64,000 bases of DNA from Profundibacterium mesophilum KAUST100406-0324 (lineage in GTDB: Bacteria; Pseudomonadota; Alphaproteobacteria; Rhodobacterales; Rhodobacteraceae): assembly GCF_009835145.1 (NCBI RefSeq), contig NZ_APKE01000028.1, positions 1 to 64,000 on the forward strand. Reading direction: 5' to 3'. This document shows, in pieces, positions 11,922-20,665 of the stretch. How positions within the stretch are numbered: the first letter of the stretch is position 1; every line of letters begins with the position of its first letter. Position numbers and translations under genes: made by a program. The notes under the pieces are model-generated. The model was not told where the DNA came from. It ran no database searches and was given only the letters and a program-made list of their open reading frames with translations.

Positions 11922-12534
11922 TCGGCGCACAAAGCGCGCGCAGCGCCTCGAGCGGGGCATCGCGGTTCCAGATCTCGTCGCCGATGCCGAAGAAATCGGT
12001 GAAGGGCGCGAGCCGCTCGATCGTGGCAAGGTCCAGCGCGCCTTCGGCAACCACCGGCACCTCGATCATCTCCGACCACCATTCGAAAAGTTCGGCCTCG
12101 GCCTGCGCGCCGGTGCCAAGCCCGCTCGTCCCCGCAGGACCGAAGCAGACGTAATCGGCCCCCGCCTCGCCGGCATTCATCCCGTCATGGCGGGACGTGC
12201 CGCAATGGGTTCCGAGGATCGCATCCGCCCCCAGCTCCTCGCGCAGCTTGCGCAGGTTGTGCTTGCCGCCCGAGACATGCACCCCGTCGAGGCCGAGCCG
12301 CTCGGCGAGCTGCACATGCTCGGCCATCACGAGCGCCACGTCGCGCGCATGGGCCACCTCGCGCAGCGCATCGCCCGCCCGCGCCATCGCATCCTCGTCC
12401 GATCCCGCCAGCGCGAGCCTGACGCAGGCGACGGGCACGCTGTCGAGGATGGCGGCGAGCTGATCGGGGAAGCTCTCGAGCGACAGGGTCGGAGGGGTGA
12501 TGAGATAGAGTTGCGGTTGTGCGGTCTCGGCCAT
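11914..12534 (-). CDS. ThiE-like TIM-barrel protein (annotated family: thiamine phosphate synthase)
   Basis: 206 aa. ATG 12534 has an AGGAG ribosome binding site 7 nt upstream. The fold is that of thiamine phosphate synthase: GLDGVHVSGG, DAILGTHCGTSRHD and ADYVCFGPAGTSGLGTG, the last in the position of the phosphate-binding GP-x-x-x-T loop. However, the QLRxK motif is replaced by VRLALAG, the pyrophosphate-binding asparagine (IND) by VMAEH, and the TxTK stretch is gone. Strand-by-strand similarity is clear, but thiamine phosphate synthase activity is doubtful. No other thi gene is nearby. Confidence 0.7.
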   Translation of the reverse strand: MAETAQPQLYLITPPTLSLESFPDQLAAILDSVPVACVRLALAGSDEDAMARAGDALREVAHARDVALVMAEHVQLAERLGLDGVHVSGGKHNLRKLREELGADAILGTHCGTSRHDGMNAGEAGADYVCFGPAGTSGLGTGAQAEAELFEWWSEMIEVPVVAEGALDLATIERLAPFTDFFGIGDEIWNRDAPLEALRALCAPIS

Positions 12535-12772
12535 GATCGTGCTCCTGTCATGCGTGCGGGCGCTATATCGCAGCGCGCCTGGCTTGACCATCACGATGCG
12601 GTCCGGCGGCCCTCCCTTGCCCCGACCGCGGGCGCGGGGCTCGGGCGGCCATTGCGCGGCTCAGAGGGGCGCGCATCCGCTGCGGTGCTTGCCCTTCGGG
12701 GCGCCGCCGCCTATCACCGCCGCCGACCCACGGCCTGTCACCTGGCCGCGCCGCTGCCCGGAGCCCCCGTTC

Positions 12773-13507
12773 ATGACACAGCCCGCCTTCGTCCTCGTCC
12801 GCCCGCAGATGGGCGAGAATATCGGGGCCGCCGCCCGCGCCATGTGGAATTTCGGTCTGAACGAGATGCGGGTGATCGCGCCGCGCGACGGATGGCCGAA
12901 CCCGCGTGCCGCCGCCCTGGCCAGCGGCGCGGGCCGGCTTCTGGACAGTGCCACCCTGCATGGCGACGTGGCGGATGCGGTGCAGGACGCCCATTACGTC
13001 TTTGCCACGACCGCACGGCCGCGCGGCATGATCAAGCCGGTCTTCACCCCGGAGGCCGCGATGCGCAAGGCGCGCGCGCTGACGGGGGAGGGACGCAAGG
13101 TGGCGGTTCTTTTCGGGCCCGAGCGCGCAGGGCTCGAGAATGACGACATCACGCGGGCCAATGGCATCATCACCGTCCCGGTGAACCCCGAATTTCCCTC
13201 GCTCAACCTTGCGCAATGTGTCCTGCTGATGGGGTATGAGTGGCAGCGCGAGGTGACGGAGCGCGCCGGCGAGACGCTGGAGATGGCCGGGACGGAGCCT
13301 GCGACGGTGCTCGACGTCGAGACCCTGGCCGAGCATTACGAGCGGCGCCTCGAGCAGGCCGGTTTCTTCTTTCCCGAGGAGAAGGCACCGCATATGCGGC
13401 GCGTGCTGCGCAACCTGTGGTCGCGGATGCCCCTGATGCGCGCCGATGTGCAGCTTCTGCACGGGGTGCTGCGTCAATTGGTTCGGGGCCGCGGCGGGCC
13501 CGAGTGA
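12773..13507 (+). CDS. trmJ: tRNA/rRNA SPOUT methyltransferase, TrmJ type
   Basis: 244 aa. An SPOUT (TrmH-family) domain with NIGAAARAMWNFGL, LFGPERAGLEN (near 120) and the knot motif SLNLAQCVLLMGYEW. The extra C-terminal helices are typical of TrmJ/LasT, which 2'-O-methylates position 32 of tRNA anticodon loops. TrmJ versus another TrmH-type enzyme cannot be settled from sequence alone. It is preceded by about 240 nt with no visible gene and followed by ctaA 57 nt downstream. Confidence 0.85.
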   Translation: MTQPAFVLVRPQMGENIGAAARAMWNFGLNEMRVIAPRDGWPNPRAAALASGAGRLLDSATLHGDVADAVQDAHYVFATTARPRGMIKPVFTPEAAMRKARALTGEGRKVAVLFGPERAGLENDDITRANGIITVPVNPEFPSLNLAQCVLLMGYEWQREVTERAGETLEMAGTEPATVLDVETLAEHYERRLEQAGFFFPEEKAPHMRRVLRNLWSRMPLMRADVQLLHGVLRQLVRGRGGPE

Positions 13508-13564
13508 CTTGAAGGCGGCGAGGGCCATGTCTACTGTCCAAGCGCCAGCCGGGAAAGGACCGTC

Positions 13565-14722
13565 ATGAGCACCAAGCGTTCGATCTTCGAGGATGTGGGC
13601 CGGGAGAACGGCAGGGCCGCACCGGCACCCGTGGGCGCGATCGCCGCCAAGTCGCGCGGCGCGCGGCGGGGTATCCGCATCTGGCTCTGGGTGCTCTTCG
13701 CCATGGTCGTCGTGATGATCGCCGTGGGCGGATTGACGCGCCTGACCGATAGCGGGCTGTCGATCACCGAGTGGAAACCGGTGACGGGCGTCCTGCCACC
13801 GCTTTCGGTGGCGGATTGGCAGACGGCCTTCGACAAGTATCGCGAGATCCCCGAATACCAGCTGCAGAACAAGGGAATGAGTCTGTCGCAATTCCAGTTC
13901 ATCTATTGGTGGGAATGGGGTCACAGGCAGCTCGGCCGGGTGATCGGCCTTGTCTGGGCGATCGGTTTCGCCGGTTTCGCACTGGCGCGCCGCATCCCCG
14001 CGGGCTGGACCGGCAGGCTGCTTCTGCTCGGCGGGCTCGGCGGCCTGCAAGGCGCGATCGGATGGTGGATGGTGTCTTCCGGGCTCGAGGGCGAGCGGCT
14101 CGATGTGGCCTCCTACCGTCTTGCGACCCATCTGGGCCTGGCCTTCGTGATCCTGGGGCTGATCGCCTGGTATGCGCTGTCGCTGTCGCGGCCCGAGGCG
14201 GGCCTGATGCAGGCGCGGCGCTGGCGCGAGCACCGGCTGCGGCAGCTCGGCATCGGCCTCGCGGCGCTGACCTTCGTGCAGATCCTGCTGGGCGCGCTCG
14301 TGGCCGGCATCGACGCGGGGCGCAACTATGTCGACTGGCCCTTGATGGGCGGCGGTTTCTGGCCGCCCTTTCCCTTCGAGATGACGCCCCTGTGGCGCAA
14401 CTTCTTCGAGAATGACGCCCTCGTGCAGTTCATGCACCGGATGAGCGGTTATCTCCTGCTGATTGCCGGGGTCGGTATCTGGTGGCGCGCGCGCCGCTCG
14501 GCCAATGCCGCGACGCGCGGTGCCTTCGCCGCGATGCTGGCGATGATGCTGTTGCAGATGGTGATCGGCATCGCGACGGTTCTGCATGGCGCGCCCTGGC
14601 ATATCGCGATCCTGCATCAGCTGGGCGCGGTCGTGCTCTGGGTGCTGGTCCTGCGGGCCGTGCACCGGGCATCCTACCCCTTGGCGCAATCCGTGCGCGG
14701 TACGGCGGGAGCAGTCCGATGA
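13565..14722 (+). CDS. ctaA: Heme A synthase (COX15/CtaA)
   Basis: 385 aa, about eight membrane helices. It carries the COX15-type signature GGLTRLTDSGLSITEWKPVTG near residues 57-77 and paired histidines on later helices (WEWGHRQLGR, ATHLGLAF, FMHRMSGY, ILHQLGAV) that bind heme. It oxidises the C8 methyl of heme O to a formyl group, making heme A for aa3-type cytochrome oxidases. The stop overlaps the start of the next gene (ATGA at 14719). Confidence 0.96.
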   Translation: MSTKRSIFEDVGRENGRAAPAPVGAIAAKSRGARRGIRIWLWVLFAMVVVMIAVGGLTRLTDSGLSITEWKPVTGVLPPLSVADWQTAFDKYREIPEYQLQNKGMSLSQFQFIYWWEWGHRQLGRVIGLVWAIGFAGFALARRIPAGWTGRLLLLGGLGGLQGAIGWWMVSSGLEGERLDVASYRLATHLGLAFVILGLIAWYALSLSRPEAGLMQARRWREHRLRQLGIGLAALTFVQILLGALVAGIDAGRNYVDWPLMGGGFWPPFPFEMTPLWRNFFENDALVQFMHRMSGYLLLIAGVGIWWRARRSANAATRGAFAAMLAMMLLQMVIGIATVLHGAPWHIAILHQLGAVVLWVLVLRAVHRASYPLAQSVRGTAGAVR

Positions 14723-16236
14723 ACCGATCGCGCACCGCGGCGACACCTGCGCCGGGTAGTGACGGCGCTGCGGCCTTCGCGGCCCTGATGGCCCATCAGC
14801 GGAGCAGTGAGGCGCTCGGGCAGATCGCCGGACGCCTCGGCTGGGACCAGGAGACGGTGATGCCGCGCGGCGCGTCCGAGCAGCGCTCGGTGGAAACGGC
14901 GGCGCTGGAGGAGGTGCTCCACGCCCGGCGCAGTGATCCGCGTGTCGGTGAATGGCTCGCGCGGGCGGAAGCGCCCGATGCGGCCGGCGCGGCCAACCTG
15001 CGCGAGATCGCGCGCCAGCACGAGCGGGCCGCCCGAGTTCCCGCAGCGCTTGCCTCCGAACTGGCCCGGGTCATCAGCCTTGCGCAGGGCAAATGGGCCG
15101 CCGCCCGTGCTGCCGAGGATACGGGCGCCTTCCTGCCGGTCCTGTCCGAGGTCGTCGCGCTGCGACGCGAGGAGGCCGCCGCGATCGCGCGGGGGGGCGA
15201 TCTCTACGACACCCTGCTTCAGGATTACGAGCCGGGCACGAGCGCGGCGGCGATCGAGACGCTTTTCGCCGAACTGCGTCCGGGCTTGCGCGCGCTGCGC
15301 GACCGCGCGCTCGGTGCCGGCAAGGCGCCGCCCGTCCTGAAGGGCCGTTTCGCGCCCGAGCAGCAGCGCGCCCTGGCGCAATTGATCGCCGAGCGGTTCG
15401 GCTATGACATGGCGCGCGGCCGGATCGATATCGCCGTGCATCCCTTCTCGTCGGGCTCGGGCGACGATGTGCGGATCACCACCCGCGTCGATCCGCAGGA
15501 CCCGTTCAACTGCATCTATTCGACGGTGCACGAAGTGGGGCACGCGGCCTACGAGCAGAATGTGAGCCCCGCCTACGCGCTCAGCGCGATCGGCCACGGG
15601 GCCTCGATGGGCGTGCATGAGAGCCAGAGCCGCCTTTACGAGAACCAGCTCGCCCGCTCGCGCCCTTTCACCGCCTGGCTCCACGCCGAGATGAGCCGCC
15701 GGTTCGGTGATCTGGGGATGGACGAGGCGGAATTCTACGGCGCGGTCAACCGGCTGCAACGCGGCTTCATCCGCACCGAGGCTGACGAGGTGCAATACAA
15801 CTTGCATGTCATGCTCCGCTTCGAGCTGGAGCGATCGCTGATCGACGGCAGCCTCGCGGTGGGTGATCTGGAAGAGGCCTGGTGCGTGCGGTTCCACGAG
15901 GATTTCGGTCATGCCGTGGACCGTCCCTCGAACGGTATGCTGCAGGATGTCCACTGGTCCGTGGGGCTCTTCGGCTATTTCCCGACATACACGCTCGGCA
16001 ACGTCTATGCGGGCTGCCTGAACGCCGCGCTCAGGCGCGACTTGCCGGAACTCGACACGGCCCTCGCGCAGGGCGATCCGTCCCCTGCGACGGCATGGCT
16101 GGGCGAGAAGGTGCAGCGGCACGGTGCCTTGCGCGGCCCGGCCGAGACGATCGCCCATGCGACCGGCAGCGCCCCCACGGCGGCGCCGCTGCTTTCCTAT
16201 CTCGACGACAAGTTCTCGGGGATCTACGGGCTCTGA
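14719..16236 (+). CDS. Metallocarboxypeptidase, family M32 (Taq type)
   Basis: 505 aa, usual length for M32. Zinc-binding HEVGH lies at residues 273-277 (STVHEVGHAAYEQN), with the downstream glutamate in HESQSRLYENQLARS and the family's closing segments DYVHWS-like and GYFPTYTLGNVYAGC. It is a cytoplasmic enzyme removing C-terminal residues from peptides, with broad specificity. The ATG at 14719 overlaps the ctaA stop, so it is translated with heme A synthase, although no functional link is known. Confidence 0.94.
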   Translation: MNRSRTAATPAPGSDGAAAFAALMAHQRSSEALGQIAGRLGWDQETVMPRGASEQRSVETAALEEVLHARRSDPRVGEWLARAEAPDAAGAANLREIARQHERAARVPAALASELARVISLAQGKWAAARAAEDTGAFLPVLSEVVALRREEAAAIARGGDLYDTLLQDYEPGTSAAAIETLFAELRPGLRALRDRALGAGKAPPVLKGRFAPEQQRALAQLIAERFGYDMARGRIDIAVHPFSSGSGDDVRITTRVDPQDPFNCIYSTVHEVGHAAYEQNVSPAYALSAIGHGASMGVHESQSRLYENQLARSRPFTAWLHAEMSRRFGDLGMDEAEFYGAVNRLQRGFIRTEADEVQYNLHVMLRFELERSLIDGSLAVGDLEEAWCVRFHEDFGHAVDRPSNGMLQDVHWSVGLFGYFPTYTLGNVYAGCLNAALRRDLPELDTALAQGDPSPATAWLGEKVQRHGALRGPAETIAHATGSAPTAAPLLSYLDDKFSGIYGL

Positions 16237-16277
16237 TCGGCCCGCCTCGCCGCTTGCGGGGCGCGGCTTTTCCAAAG

Positions 16278-16319
16278 CTCGGGGCGGCGGCGCTGGCAGC
16301 AGGCGCGCCGCCCCCCGAG
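16278..16319. terminator. GC-rich hairpin between convergent genes
   Basis: CTCGGGGCGGCG (16278-16289) pairs with the sequence ending at 16319 with a two-base bulge. Its core is a perfect 9-bp GGGGCGGCG/CGCCGCCCC. It lies between the M32 peptidase and the opposing hypothetical gene and could serve either strand. There is no U-tract. Confidence 0.4.
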
Positions 16320-16403
16320 TCCGCCGCGGGGGAGCAGGACCCCCTATTCGCACGACGGGAAGGCGTGAACCCGCGGCGTCGGCTGCGGGCCTGCCAAAAC
16401 GCG

Positions 16404-17285
16404 TCAGGCCGGTGCCGCGCCCTGTGCCTCGCCGCGCGTCCGGCTGGCCCGGAAGACGGCCTGGCAGACGGACCAGATGTTGATCAGCCAGCCCAGCAGG
16501 ATCGCCCAGAGGACGATGCTGAGCATCATCATCATCAGGCCCTTGGCCCATTCGCGATTGTAAATCTGTCCCGATCCGCACAGCAGCAGGGAGAGGACCC
16601 CCGCCAGCAGGGGCGAGCGGCCATGCGCCTCGGCCTGCGTGCTGTCCTCCTGGGCGGCGAGTGGCGCGGGGGCGCCGGTGACGAAAGCGTCCGGTGCCAG
16701 CGCCTCTGGCATGAGCAGGAGCGGCTCGGCCGTCTTGCGCCCAGCATCCGAAGCCCCGGACCGTGCATCGGCCTTGCTGTCCTGCGCGGCGGGCAGCTCG
16801 CTTGCGACGGGGGCGTGCACGGGCGGGCGGCTCGCCGCCTCGATGGCCTCCTGCAGGGCAGCCTCGCGCGCTGCCTCCTTTGCCTTGCGGGCGGCGGCGG
16901 ACTGCGCGGCGGCGTGCAGATCGACGGCCGAGGGGGACGCCTGCGCCTGGCCGCGGACCTTGGCGCCGCGCGGCGTGCGCACGCCCTTGATCGGCGATCG
17001 GCTTTGCGCGGTGCGGCGGAACTGCGTGACCTCGGCGCTGCCGCGCTCGCTGCGCAGAACGGTCGGGATCAGGGGCTCGGCTGCGGTCTCGCGCTTCTTG
17101 CGGATCACCTTCCGGCTCTCGATCTGGCCGGTCACGTAGGGGCCCGGACCGGTGGCGCGGGGCTTGGCCCGCTCGGCACCGCACTGGCTGGGAACAAGGA
17201 TCGAGGAATGGGCTTGCCTGCGCGGCGCACCGTGTTCACGAGCGGCAGAGATGGCGAGTTCGAGGCGTTCTGTACGATAGGTCAT
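16404..17285 (-). CDS. Hypothetical protein with long Ala-rich region and C-terminal membrane hairpin
   Basis: 293 aa from ATG 17285; a GTG at 17297 adds four residues and cannot be excluded. Residues 1-210 are basic then Ala/Glu-rich and probably disordered, with a coiled-coil-like run (AAAQSAAARKAKEAAREAAL). The last 70 residues hold two hydrophobic segments (LLAGVLSLLLCGSGQIYN and LMMMMLSIVLWAILLGWLIN) separated by a GQIYNREWAKG turn, which resembles TM2-type domains. Probably an inner-membrane protein with a cytoplasmic tail. Function unknown. Confidence 0.7.
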   Translation of the reverse strand: MTYRTERLELAISAAREHGAPRRQAHSSILVPSQCGAERAKPRATGPGPYVTGQIESRKVIRKKRETAAEPLIPTVLRSERGSAEVTQFRRTAQSRSPIKGVRTPRGAKVRGQAQASPSAVDLHAAAQSAAARKAKEAAREAALQEAIEAASRPPVHAPVASELPAAQDSKADARSGASDAGRKTAEPLLLMPEALAPDAFVTGAPAPLAAQEDSTQAEAHGRSPLLAGVLSLLLCGSGQIYNREWAKGLMMMMLSIVLWAILLGWLINIWSVCQAVFRASRTRGEAQGAAPA

Positions 17286-17528
17286 GGCAAAATCCACATG
17301 CTTTCAATGCCGATCAGTCTAGACAGGATAAGCGCGTGAAAACACTGCGTCGAAACAGTGAGGGCGTTTTGCAAAGATTTCTTCGCCAGCCCGGCATAAT
17401 GGTGTTGGCTGCGCAACAAATCGGGCTACTTGGCAGCGTTTCGCCAATCGCCCCCGCAGGGGCGGCAACGTTCCGCCGTTGTTCAAATTACAGCATTTCG
17501 CGATTAAATGGCCCCCGGACGAATTTCG

Positions 17529-18839
17529 TCAGTCGAGCGGGCGAATCCGCAACCGGGTGATCCGGTTGTCCTTGCGCTGCGCAACCTCGAATCGAAACCC
17601 ATGGAAGGTGAAGACCTGTCCTTGCGTGGGGATGGTCTGCGCCTCGTGGATGACCAGGCCGGCCACGGTGTTCGCCTCGTCATCCGGCAGGCTCCAGTCG
17701 GTCTGCCGGTTGATGTCGCGGATCGTCATCCCGCCATCGACGATGTAATCGCCGTTCTCGGCACGGCGCAGCGGATGCTCGGCGTCGAGGTCGAACTCGT
17801 CGGTGATCTCGCCGACGATCTCCTCGAGGATGTCCTCGAGCGTGATGAGCCCCTGCAGGGCGCCATATTCGTCCACCACGAGCGCGAAATGCGTGTGCCG
17901 ATGCAGGAACTGGCGCATCTGCTCGTCGAGCGTCGTCGTCTCGGGCACGAAGTAGGGTTTCATCGCGACACCCAGAATGTCGAAATCGTCAAAGCCCTTG
18001 TTGCCCTCGTCGGCGTCGCGCTGGCGGGCATACATCGCCCGCAGCAGATCCTTGGCATGGATCACCCCGATGATGTTCTCCATCGTCGCCCTGTAGACGG
18101 GCAGGCGGGTATGGGAGGATTTGAGGCACTGCTCCAGAACCTCGACGGGGGGCAGTTCGGCGTCGATCATCTCGATCTTGGAGCGATGCAGCATGATTTC
18201 CTCGACCGTGCGTTCGCCCAGATCGAGCGCGCCGAGGATCCGGTCGCGATCTTCCTTTTCAACCACCCCTTCGGAATGTCCGAGGTTGAGCGCGCCCTCG
18301 ATCTCCTCGCGCACGGCAAGGATATGCGTGTCGGGATCGGTCCGCACGCCGAAGAGGCGCAGCACGCCGCGCACCAGCATCCGGACGAAGCCGACGATCG
18401 GCGCGGTGACGCGGATCAGCAGCGCGATCATGCCGCTGACCCCGGAGGCAGCCCGCTCGGCATTGGTGATGGCATAGGTCTTGGGCAGCACCTCGGCGAA
18501 GATCAGCACCAGGAGGGTCATGATCAGCGTCGCGAGCGCCACGCCCGAATCCCCGAAGACGCGCGTGAAGAGTGCCGTCGCCAGCGATGTGGCAAGAATG
18601 TTCACGAGGTTGTTGCCGAGCAGGACGGAGCCGATCAGCCGCTCGTTGTCCTCGGTGATCTTGAGCGCTCGGGCCGCGCCGGTGGAGCCCTTGTCGGCCT
18701 GGGCCCGCAGCTTGCCGCGCGAGGCGGCGGTCAGTGCCGTCTCCGAGCCCGAGAAGAAGGCCGACAGCACCAGCAGGCCGAGGATCGAGGCGCTGATGAG
18801 CCAGAAGGCACTGTCGAAGACGGGGGTCGCGGTTTCCAT
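17529..18839 (-). CDS. CNNM/CorC-type hemolysin-family transporter (DUF21-CBS-CorC_HlyC)
   Basis: 436 aa. An N-terminal DUF21 domain with four membrane helices (residues 1-190, FFSGSETALTAASRGKL, LLGNNLVNILATSLATALF, FAEVLPKTYAI), a pair of CBS domains (about 210-345, HTRLPVYRATMENIIGVIHAKDLL and HTHFALVVDEYGALQGLITLEDILEEIVGEI) and a C-terminal CorC_HlyC domain. Members take part in Mg/Co homeostasis. It is monocistronic here, with the opposing metallophosphoesterase gene starting 88 nt upstream. Confidence 0.92.
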   Translation of the reverse strand: METATPVFDSAFWLISASILGLLVLSAFFSGSETALTAASRGKLRAQADKGSTGAARALKITEDNERLIGSVLLGNNLVNILATSLATALFTRVFGDSGVALATLIMTLLVLIFAEVLPKTYAITNAERAASGVSGMIALLIRVTAPIVGFVRMLVRGVLRLFGVRTDPDTHILAVREEIEGALNLGHSEGVVEKEDRDRILGALDLGERTVEEIMLHRSKIEMIDAELPPVEVLEQCLKSSHTRLPVYRATMENIIGVIHAKDLLRAMYARQRDADEGNKGFDDFDILGVAMKPYFVPETTTLDEQMRQFLHRHTHFALVVDEYGALQGLITLEDILEEIVGEITDEFDLDAEHPLRRAENGDYIVDGGMTIRDINRQTDWSLPDDEANTVAGLVIHEAQTIPTQGQVFTFHGFRFEVAQRKDNRITRLRIRPLD

Positions 18840-18926
18840 GTGGCCTGCCTTGTGGTTTGCGTGTCATGTTATGGGGCGCCGATGGTCCGGGATCAAGCGG
18901 GCGCGGGCGAGGAGAGGGGCGGCAAC

Positions 18927-19763
18927 ATGCACGATCTGGGCGAGCTGACGGGTGATGTGCTGGTCTTCGGGGGCGCTTATTCGAACCTGCAGGCGGCGCA
19001 GGCGCTGATCGGCGCGGCGCAGGAGGCGGGGATCGGGCCGGAGCGGGTGATCTGCACCGGGGATCTTGTCGCCTATGGCGCCGATCCCGCGCGCTGCGCA
19101 GCCTTGCTGCTCGATTGGGGATGCACCTCGATCGCGGGCAATTGCGAGCTGCAACTGGCCGCGGGAGCCTCCGATTGCGGCTGCGGTTTCACCGAAGGAT
19201 CGGCATGCGATCTGGCATCGCGCGGCTGGTTCGCCCATGCCGATGCCCGGATCGACCCGCCCTTGCGCCGGCGGCTCGGTGCCTTGCCCCGGATGATCAC
19301 CTTCACCCATCGCGGGCTGCGCCACGCGGTGATCCATGGCGGCGTGCGCGATGTGGCGCGTTTCGTGTGGCCTTGCGATCCCGATGCGGTCTTCGCCGAG
19401 GAGATCGAGGCGATCGAGGATGCGGCCGGCCCCGTCGATGTCGTCCTCGCGGGTCATTGCGGCATTCCCTTCCAGCGTGATCTCGGCCGCGTCTCCTGGG
19501 TGAATGCCGGTGTCATCGGGATGCCGCCCCATGACGGGCGCCCGATGACGCGTTACGCGCGGCTTACGGAGCAGGGGCCGCGGATCGAGCGGCTATGCTA
19601 CGATCACCGCGCGGCACGCGCCGCGATGGAGAATGCCGGTCTGGTGCAGGGCTATCACGCGGCACTCGAGAGCGGGCTCTGGCCGAGCGAGGACGTGCTG
19701 CCGCCACAGATGCGGCGGGCGGGCTGTCATGCGGGTTACTCGCCTTTGCGCGCCAAGGGGTGA
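18927..19763 (+). CDS. Calcineurin-like metallophosphoesterase with altered first metal site
   Basis: 278 aa. ATG 18927 has an AGGAGAGGGG ribosome binding site. Motifs in order: GGAYSN (usual GDxHSN), TGDLVAYG, GNCE, VIHGG and GHCG (usual GHxH). The Asp and His of motif I and the last His of motif V are replaced, so all ligands unique to metal site 1 are missing, while those of site 2 (Asp, Asn, His, His) remain. A Cys-rich stretch (ASDCGCGFTEGSACD) follows motif III. The end overlaps xerD on the other strand by 28 bp. Substrate unknown. Confidence 0.8.
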   Translation: MHDLGELTGDVLVFGGAYSNLQAAQALIGAAQEAGIGPERVICTGDLVAYGADPARCAALLLDWGCTSIAGNCELQLAAGASDCGCGFTEGSACDLASRGWFAHADARIDPPLRRRLGALPRMITFTHRGLRHAVIHGGVRDVARFVWPCDPDAVFAEEIEAIEDAAGPVDVVLAGHCGIPFQRDLGRVSWVNAGVIGMPPHDGRPMTRYARLTEQGPRIERLCYDHRAARAAMENAGLVQGYHAALESGLWPSEDVLPPQMRRAGCHAGYSPLRAKG

Positions 19764-20665
19764 TGCTCGAGCACGAGGGCATTGAGCCGTGCATCGAGGA
19801 CATGGGTGTAGATCTCGGTGGTCGAGAGGTCAGCGTGACCCAGCATCGTCTGAATGGCCCTGAGATCGGCGCCACCGGCGAGCAGGTGCGTCGCGAAGGC
19901 ATGGCGCAGCGTATGCGGCGTCACCTTGCCCGGCGAGACGCCGCCGGCCACCGCGAATTCCTTGACCATGACATAGAAGCGATGCCGCGTGAGATGTCCC
20001 GCCGCGCCATGTGAGGGAAAGAGAAAACGCGGGGCGACCGTACCCGCCGGCGCCGCGTCGTTTCTTGCATCGAGGACCGCCAGCCAGTCGGCGAGTGCGC
20101 GCCTTGCCGGAGCGGAGAGGGGGATCAGACGCTCACGCCCGCCCTTGCCGCGCACCAAAAGCATCTGTGGATCACCCCGCGCGGCCGACAGGGGCAGCGA
20201 GACCAGCTCGCTCACCCGCATGCCCGTCGCGTAGAGAAGCTCCATCAGGCAGGTGTTGCGCAGCCGGTCGGCCTCGGCGCGGGCGGTGCCGCGCGCGGCG
20301 GTCAGCAGACGATCGACCTCGTCGTGATCGAGCGTCCCGGGCAGCCGCCTGTCGCGGCCGGGACCTTTCATCGTGATCGCGGGATTGCTCTCGCGCCAAC
20401 CCTCCTCGAAGGCGAAGCGGTAGAGCTGCCGGATCGCCGACAGGCGCCTCGCCCGCGTCGCGCGCGACAGTCCCTGCGCATCGCAATCAACGAGATAAGC
20501 CTCGATGTCGCCCTGCGCCGCCCGGTCGAAATCGCTGCCGCGGCGCTCCAGCCAGTCGGCGAAACTGCGCAGATCGCGGGCATAGGCCAGGCGCGTGTTG
20601 CGCGCCGCGCCGAGCTCGGCCGCCTGCGCCTCGAGGAATGCCTCGATCCTGTGGCCCATGGTCAT
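19736..20665 (-). CDS. xerD: Site-specific tyrosine recombinase XerD
   Basis: 309 aa. A SAM-like N-terminal core-binding domain (1-90) is followed by the catalytic domain with TGMRVSELVSL (Arg), HTLRHAFATHLL (His-x-x-Arg), GHADLSTTEIYTHV (His and nucleophile Tyr). It resolves chromosome dimers at dif with XerC. The start overlaps the end of the 527-aa gene by 4 bp, so the two are co-translated. XerD is preferred over XerC from overall similarity and this gene neighbourhood, but the two are hard to separate by eye. Confidence 0.9.
   Translation of the reverse strand: MTMGHRIEAFLEAQAAELGAARNTRLAYARDLRSFADWLERRGSDFDRAAQGDIEAYLVDCDAQGLSRATRARRLSAIRQLYRFAFEEGWRESNPAITMKGPGRDRRLPGTLDHDEVDRLLTAARGTARAEADRLRNTCLMELLYATGMRVSELVSLPLSAARGDPQMLLVRGKGGRERLIPLSAPARRALADWLAVLDARNDAAPAGTVAPRFLFPSHGAAGHLTRHRFYVMVKEFAVAGGVSPGKVTPHTLRHAFATHLLAGGADLRAIQTMLGHADLSTTEIYTHVLDARLNALVLEHHPLARKGE

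Noticed and set aside
12563-14746. 727-codon open frame on the minus strand
   Set aside because: It is the antisense shadow of trmJ and ctaA, typical of GC-rich third positions.
17336-17560. 74-codon GTG-started open frame
   Set aside because: It runs into the 3' end of the opposing CorC-type gene and has no ribosome binding site or recognisable domain.
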